From Candidatus Mesolinea sp. (GTDB lineage: Bacteria; Chloroflexota; Anaerolineae; Anaerolineales; Anaerolineaceae): 11,597 nt of DNA. Positions 7,801-11,597 of this stretch are shown here, piece by piece. The stretch is from contig DMCS01000013.1 of the NCBI GenBank assembly GCA_003445715.1, positions 21,547 to 33,143 of the forward strand. The letters run 5' to 3'. Numbering within the stretch: the first letter of the stretch is position 1; each line of letters starts with the position of its first letter. The notes under the pieces are model-generated. The model was not told the origin of the DNA. It saw only the letters and a program-made list of their open reading frames with translations, and did no database searches. The position numbers were made by a program, and so were the translations under genes.

Positions 7801-7836
7801 TTGGTAAACCTTTGGTAATGCTAATATCGTTGGTAT
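7801..7836. repeat. three short TTGGTA direct repeats in the PrsW-plsC gap
   Basis: TTGGTA occurs at 7801-7806, 7812-7817 and 7830-7835 (TTGGTAA twice, TTGGTAT once). The start-to-start distances are 11 and 18 bp. The array lies between the stop of the PrsW-family gene and the possible plsC promoter, just upstream of the -10-like element. It could be a regulator site or chance. Confidence 0.25.
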
Positions 7837-9054
7837 TCAGTCAGTAGATCCGGCGGCTTGCCGCTCTACCTTGCGGCTAAAAAGCACAAAAGCTACCAGT
7901 AATATTAACGCATAAACCGCCAAGAAGATGATGGTGAGATTCCCAGCTGCAATAACTTGTGGGCTCAGCTCCAAGATGGCTAAGCCATTCCAAATGCCAT
8001 GCAGCAGGACGGTAAGGAAGTAGAAACCCACGACTTTTGCTGGTTTTTTGCCTTGCCAAGCATTTGCCATTGCCCACCCTAGTAAACCTCCATTGAAGAT
8101 GTGCAGGAGGGTTCCGCCTAAACGCCCAACAACAAAGCCTAACCAATCCGTCGAGGTGCTGCTCGCCACGGCTGCACTATTCAGCAAACCTTCGACCAAG
8201 GCAAAACCAGCGCCGCTCACCATGCCAACAACAAATCCCTCTGCCGGCGAAATCCCGCGCCCCTTCAACAACCAAACCCCTAAGGTCTTGAAAGCCTCCT
8301 CGATCATTGGGATAACCAAAGCAACTAGGAACAATATGCCGATAAAGATGGGTGGGGTGCTCAGCAGAGGTGCAAGCAGCTCGATAAGCTCCTCTGGGGC
8401 TAAATTGGCACCTTCCAAAAGGGAAAGCAGGTTTTCCAACATTTCCATCACCTGCGGATTGCGCACTAATGCTGCAAGCACTCCTACAACCACGGCAAAA
8501 AACAGGACCATTTCTAAGATCAGGATGAAATAGGTGGTGAAGCTTAGGCTAAAAGTGAACAAACCCGAATTTCGCTTGGGGTTTTTCCCCCACTGGCTCC
8601 CCGCGCCTAACCGTAGGAACCAGAGGGCAGGGAGTGCCACAGCTAAAGCCGTAAGCTCCGCAGACAACATACTTTGGCTTGGTTGCTCGGGCAGAATAAC
8701 CAGCCGAATCAAGAGCGTGAGCACAAAGAGTACAACAGGCAGCCAATGGAGTGCAGGCATTGGAGCGCCCAGCCAACGCGGCGGATTTCCGCCAGAAGCC
8801 GCGCTCAGACTGCTGATCACTGAGGGGAGGCAAAGCAATGCCAGCATAAATAGGGCAGCGGTGTAAGCCCAGAGCATGGTTTCTTGCAGCTCAGGAGCTA
8901 TCGCGGGAACTAGACCAACCCTAAGCTGAGCCGAGAAGATTGCACTCCCGAGAAAGAATAAAAACACAAGTAAAGAAAAGACTAACTGGAGGATGTCCAT
9001 CCAGTTAGTCCTTCCGTGTTGTTCTAAGCTTGACTCAGGAGGCTCAGCGCTCAT
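7837..9054 (-). CDS. PrsW-family intramembrane protease with long N-terminal membrane region
   Basis: This 405-residue multi-pass membrane protein belongs to the PrsW family, named after the B. subtilis protease that starts degradation of anti-sigma factor RsiW. The core motifs are all present and in order: EEAFK (Glu252, Glu253, Lys256), FALVE (284-288, Glu288), GTLLHIFNGG with His318, and HGIWNG with His352. Before this core are about 250 residues with roughly five hydrophobic segments and, just before the EExxK helix, an acidic, Leu-rich hydrophilic stretch (VMEMLENLLSLLEGANLAPEELIELL) that probably forms an amphipathic domain. B. subtilis PrsW is only about 218 residues, so this is a markedly longer form. 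Its ATG overlaps the stop of the upstream lipoprotein gene (ATGA, 9051-9054), implying translational coupling. No anti-sigma factor is visible nearby, so the target is unknown. Confidence 0.85.
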   Translation of the reverse strand: MSAEPPESSLEQHGRTNWMDILQLVFSLLVFLFFLGSAIFSAQLRVGLVPAIAPELQETMLWAYTAALFMLALLCLPSVISSLSAASGGNPPRWLGAPMPALHWLPVVLFVLTLLIRLVILPEQPSQSMLSAELTALAVALPALWFLRLGAGSQWGKNPKRNSGLFTFSLSFTTYFILILEMVLFFAVVVGVLAALVRNPQVMEMLENLLSLLEGANLAPEELIELLAPLLSTPPIFIGILFLVALVIPMIEEAFKTLGVWLLKGRGISPAEGFVVGMVSGAGFALVEGLLNSAAVASSTSTDWLGFVVGRLGGTLLHIFNGGLLGWAMANAWQGKKPAKVVGFYFLTVLLHGIWNGLAILELSPQVIAAGNLTIIFLAVYALILLVAFVLFSRKVERQAAGSTD

Positions 9055-10355
9055 TTTTCGTCGATAACGATAGTAATAATCTTATCGCCGGCTGGCGCAT
9101 CTGGATTCACTTGTGTGTCGCGCTCAGTGAGCTTCTCTAACACATCGAAACCAGAAATGATCTTTCCAAAAATAGTGTAACTTCCTGAGAGCTGCGTAGC
9201 AGGGACGTAAGTGATAAAGAACTGGCTGCCGTTGGTATCCGGACCGCCATTAGCCATGCCCACCATATAAGCCTCATCAAAGTTCAACGTGTCACTAATT
9301 TCATTGCGATATTCGAAGCCTGGTCCAGATATCCCCGTGCCACTGGGGTCGCCCGCCTGCGCGACGAAGTCGTGCGCCACACGATGGAAAGTGATTCCAT
9401 CGTAGAAGCCTTCGCGTGCCAAAAAGACAAAGGCATTTACCGTCAAGGGGGCTTCTTTCGGATACAGCTCCACGACGATATCTCCCTTTTCGGTTTTTAT
9501 CGTTGCCGTGTATTCTTTGGCTTGGTCAATCACCCAGGGCGGGCAATCTGTATATAAGCCTTCGCTTTCATCCTTTAGCACCCCAATGACCATGCCCAAC
9601 GTGCTTGCACTCCAATCATAAGACCAAGGCCTGCCATTAAGTAAGATGGTAGGGGTAGCGTTGAGGCCAATGGTGTTGATGCCATACTCCAGCGCTTCTT
9701 GGATCTTATTGACAATCGCCTCACTGGTTAGGTCAGTCATGAATTGCTGAGTATCCAACCCCAAGGTTGTAGCTTCATTCTCTAACCAGGCGGTAAATTC
9801 CTCTGTCGAAAGGGAGGACCAGCTGCTCTGCTGAGAGAAGAGTGCGTCGTACATTTCCCAGAATTTGCCCTGCAAACCGGCGGCTTCCGCAGCTTGTGCT
9901 GCCAAAGTGGCATTGGGGTGCAAGCTCTCCAGTGGGAAGTGACGGAACACTAAGCGCACCTCTTCCGGGTAGGTCTCCATGAGTTTATTCAGCTCACTAT
10001 AAAAGCCGCCACAAGCCGGGCATTGAAAATCACTATATTCCAAGACAGTCAGCAATGCATCCTCCGGACCTTTACTCCAGTCATCCACAGTGATTGCGGG
10101 GAAAACTGAAAGCATCGCTTCTTGCCCTTCGGTCAGCTCTGGGAAAAGACCTTGCGTAACGGTGCAGACCATCCTGCCCTCGTCATCTACCAACTGCGTC
10201 TCCCCGGTTGGCGCTGTGGTAGGTACTGCAGCGTCTTCTGTTACGGTCTCTGTGGGTGTGGCTGTAGCCGGTGGCGTAATTGTATTGGCGGTGCAAGCGC
10301 TTACTCCCAGTACCACAACAAATAAGATTATTATCAACTTAAATGGTTTTTTCAT
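9051..10355 (-). CDS. lipoprotein with DsbA-like thioredoxin fold fused to cyclophilin peptidyl-prolyl isomerase
   Basis: This 434-residue exported lipoprotein joins two folding catalysts. Residues 1-20 are a signal peptide ending in the lipobox VSAC, with lipidated Cys21. A Thr/Pro/Ala-rich linker follows (about 22-55). Residues about 75-265 are DsbA-like: the active site is CPAC (112-115) after a YSDFQ strand, and the cis-proline loop is T-Pro235-T. Residues about 284-434 form a cyclophilin domain with catalytic FHR (Arg325), QAGDP, GSQFFITY and YTIFG. The usual cyclophilin Trp/His position near the end of the domain is not conserved (LSGSYTIFG), which predicts weak cyclosporin binding. Two further cysteines, Cys64 and Cys271, flank the thioredoxin fold and could pair. 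It likely catalyses disulfide formation or exchange and proline isomerisation outside the cytoplasm. The Shine-Dalgarno AAAGGA is 4 nt before the ATG. It overlaps the PrsW-family gene by 4 nt. Confidence 0.9.
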   Translation of the reverse strand: MKKPFKLIIILFVVVLGVSACTANTITPPATATPTETVTEDAAVPTTAPTGETQLVDDEGRMVCTVTQGLFPELTEGQEAMLSVFPAITVDDWSKGPEDALLTVLEYSDFQCPACGGFYSELNKLMETYPEEVRLVFRHFPLESLHPNATLAAQAAEAAGLQGKFWEMYDALFSQQSSWSSLSTEEFTAWLENEATTLGLDTQQFMTDLTSEAIVNKIQEALEYGINTIGLNATPTILLNGRPWSYDWSASTLGMVIGVLKDESEGLYTDCPPWVIDQAKEYTATIKTEKGDIVVELYPKEAPLTVNAFVFLAREGFYDGITFHRVAHDFVAQAGDPSGTGISGPGFEYRNEISDTLNFDEAYMVGMANGGPDTNGSQFFITYVPATQLSGSYTIFGKIISGFDVLEKLTERDTQVNPDAPAGDKIITIVIDEK

Positions 10356-10370
10356 AATGTCCTTTCAATG

Positions 10371-10406
10371 AACTTCCAGCTATGTGTGTAGGGAGCTAAG
10401 GAAGTT
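10371..10406 (-). promoter_or_regulatory. intercistronic stem-loop between tmk and the lipoprotein gene
   Basis: AACTTCC-AGCT (10371-10381) pairs with AGCT-GGAAGTT (10394-10397 and 10400-10406). This makes 11 bp with a 2-nt bulge (10398-10399) and a 12-nt loop. It overlaps the tmk stop codon and ends 5 nt before the Shine-Dalgarno of the lipoprotein gene. No T-run follows on the minus strand, so it is not a classic terminator. It may protect or process the mRNA or tune downstream expression. Confidence 0.5.
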
Positions 10407-11031
10407 AATCGTTGATTTTCTCCTGTAAAAATTGCATCACAGCTTGGCGCAAGGCTAGTTGGACTGCGTCTTTAGGCTGCATCGCATCAATTACGCGCCA
10501 GCGCTCTGGTTCCAGTTGGCAGAGCTGGTGATACCCCTCGCGTACTCTTTGGTGAAAAGCGAGCTCATAAGCATCCAAGCGGTTCCACTCGTCTTCTTTG
10601 CGCTTACGCTGCAAACCAATTTCCACATCCACATCTAACAGTAAGGTGAGATCTGGCTTGAGCTTATCGGTGGCAAAATCCAACATCGCGCGCAAGGTGG
10701 CGAGGTCAATGCCGTGGCCATAACCTTGATAGGCTAAGGTAGAGTCACCAAAGCGGTCAGAAAGCACCAATTTACCCTCACGCAACGCTGGCTTAATCAC
10801 CTGCTCCACCAGCTGGGCGCGTGAGGCTAAAAAAAGCAAAATCTCGGTGCGAGGATGCAGCTCTTGGTTATCGAGCCGCATCAGAATCTGGCGGATTTGA
10901 TCACCAATGAGTGTACCACCCGGTTCCCGCGTGGTGAGCACGTCCCAGCCTTGTCCGCGTAAAAATTCCGCCAGCTCTGGGAGCTGGCTGGACTTTCCGC
11001 TGCCTTCTGGTCCTTCCAGAGTGATAAACAT
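10405..11031 (-). CDS. tmk: thymidylate kinase
   Basis: This 208-residue cytoplasmic enzyme phosphorylates dTMP to dTDP with ATP in DNA precursor synthesis. The P-loop is GPEGSGKSS (residues 7-15), the dTMP-binding REPGGT is at 35-40, the DRF motif at 92-94 is followed by STLAYQGYG, and a basic LID (RKRKEDEWNR) sits at about 145-155. The length is typical for bacterial Tmk. The frame can begin at a TTG at 11037, but the ATG at 11031 is preferred because AGGGA (11038-11042) then has a 6-nt spacing. It starts 2 nt after the stop of the R3H gene, so the two are surely co-transcribed. holB, its usual downstream partner, is not adjacent; it lies at the far left of the window in the same orientation. 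Confidence 0.95.
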   Translation of the reverse strand: MFITLEGPEGSGKSSQLPELAEFLRGQGWDVLTTREPGGTLIGDQIRQILMRLDNQELHPRTEILLFLASRAQLVEQVIKPALREGKLVLSDRFGDSTLAYQGYGHGIDLATLRAMLDFATDKLKPDLTLLLDVDVEIGLQRKRKEDEWNRLDAYELAFHQRVREGYHQLCQLEPERWRVIDAMQPKDAVQLALRQAVMQFLQEKIND

Positions 11032-11033
11032 GT

Positions 11034-11597
11034 TCAATCCCTAAAAATGCGCACAAAGCGATTGGGCTCTGTGCCAAAAGATTGGGAGATCAAGCTCGCC
11101 TTTTGAGCTAACTGGTGTTGTTCTCGGCGGATGTTGGCTGAAGCTGGCCGTAAATCAACATATTTTTCACCAGCCAGGACCATCTGGATGGCATCTTCGG
11201 CTTGTTCCATTGCCTCGCTATGTTGGCTGATCATGTTGTGCGGCGCAGGCACCATAAATAGGTCTGCTAGGAACTGCTCGATTTGGTTAACCGAGTTGGA
11301 TTTAATCACAAATACCGGAATGCCCATTTCTTCCGCTTGAATCACAGGTTGCAGCCGCTCGCGATAGTAGCGCCGCTGCGTGACGAAGGTATCTGCATCT
11401 TCTAAGTTACGCACCAAACGCGCAGGTACGCTCATATTCTTGATCACTTGTAATAAGCGGTTACGCGCCACGCCAAAAGCGTAGATGTTTTTTACCTCCA
11501 CAGCATGGGCGGGGACGTGAGTCTCAAAATCCGCCTCAAGAAGAGGCTCGGAGGTTATCTTCCGAGTGGATTTATCGTTGCTCAAGCCTCGCTGAAA
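11034..11597 (-). CDS. R3H-domain nucleic-acid-binding protein, C-terminal part of an Ycf45/SpoIIIAA-like ATPase (5' end outside window)
   Basis: The visible 187 residues match the C-terminal half of Ycf45/SpoIIIAA-like proteins, which usually carry an AAA-type ATPase first and a single-stranded nucleic-acid-binding R3H domain last. The segment IYAFGVARNRLLQVIKNM, then DADTFVTQRRYYRERL and GIPVFVIKSNSVNQIEQFL, is the family's middle domain. The R3H motif is Arg157-X3-His161 (visible numbering), followed by SQSFGTEPNRFVRI, its typical end. The frame stays open to the window edge with no stop (FQRG precedes a TTG at 11585). The TTG has no visible Shine-Dalgarno and would leave a protein lacking the ATPase, so I read it as internal and the gene as cut by the edge. 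The ATPase part is inferred, not seen. The gene is immediately upstream of tmk. Its cellular role is not established. Confidence 0.8.
   Translation of the reverse strand, partial: FQRGLSNDKSTRKITSEPLLEADFETHVPAHAVEVKNIYAFGVARNRLLQVIKNMSVPARLVRNLEDADTFVTQRRYYRERLQPVIQAEEMGIPVFVIKSNSVNQIEQFLADLFMVPAPHNMISQHSEAMEQAEDAIQMVLAGEKYVDLRPASANIRREQHQLAQKASLISQSFGTEPNRFVRIFRD
11038..11042 (-). promoter_or_regulatory. Shine-Dalgarno that sets the tmk start
   Basis: AGGGA on the minus strand lies within the last codons of the R3H gene, 6 nt before the ATG at 11031. The competing TTG at 11037 would be only one base from it, too close for initiation. Confidence 0.65.

Noticed and set aside
8048..8533. Long open frame on the plus strand inside the PrsW-family gene
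   Set aside because: It is antisense to a gene with complete family motifs, has no recognisable domain, and its composition (rich in Pro, Lys, Ser, Thr) is typical of a mirrored membrane-protein gene.
1..11597. CRISPR array, insertion sequence, phage, toxin-antitoxin or other defence system
   Set aside because: All substantial coding space is explained by recognisable housekeeping, transport and envelope genes, and no regularly spaced repeats, transposase motifs or terminal inverted repeats were seen.

Overview
The window looks like an ordinary chromosomal segment from a bacterium. It holds nine protein genes, with only short gaps between them and no RNA genes, insertion sequences or CRISPR arrays that I can see. 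No gene-free stretch exceeds about 215 bases. The protein families suggest a Chloroflexota bacterium (Anaerolineae-like): a lipoprotein with a Thr/Pro-rich linker and a DsbA-like plus cyclophilin architecture, a long PrsW-type membrane protease, and an Ycf45/SpoIIIAA-like R3H protein beside tmk. This is recognition from memory, not a search, and should be treated as tentative.

Layout from left to right: (1) Bases 1-737, minus strand, are the N-terminal 245 codons of holB (DNA polymerase III delta'), running off the left edge. (2) Bases 951-3797, plus strand, encode a SERCA-like P2A cation ATPase (probably Ca2+), followed by a strong intrinsic terminator at 3810-3838. (3) Bases 3948-6308, plus strand, hold a two-gene unit: a UMF1/Atg22-like MFS transporter and a GalE-type UDP-sugar 4-epimerase 27 nt downstream. 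It is preceded by an extended -10 promoter wrapped in an 8-bp perfect inverted repeat that looks like an operator. (4) Bases 6399-11597, minus strand, hold a tightly packed six-gene run, transcribed from right to left: R3H nucleic-acid-binding protein (5' end outside the window), tmk, a DsbA-like/cyclophilin lipoprotein, a PrsW-family intramembrane protease, a PlsC-type acyltransferase, and a rhomboid protease. Groups 3 and 4 converge at 6309-6398 with no clear intrinsic terminator between them.

How the genes may work together: tmk and holB are classic neighbours. Here they keep the same orientation but are separated by about 9.7 kb of transport and envelope genes. The run downstream of tmk reads like an envelope protein-quality and membrane-maintenance set: an extracytoplasmic fusion foldase translationally coupled (ATGA overlap) to a multi-pass protease, then a phospholipid acyltransferase and a second intramembrane protease. 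No anti-sigma factor or other obvious protease substrate is encoded nearby, so the partnership is inferred only from gene order.

The most interesting items are the DsbA-cyclophilin lipoprotein fusion and its coupling to PrsW, the operator-like dyad at 3843-3871, the probable leaderless start of holB, and the 11-bp stem-loop between tmk and the lipoprotein gene. I did not see a clear new defence or mobile system.
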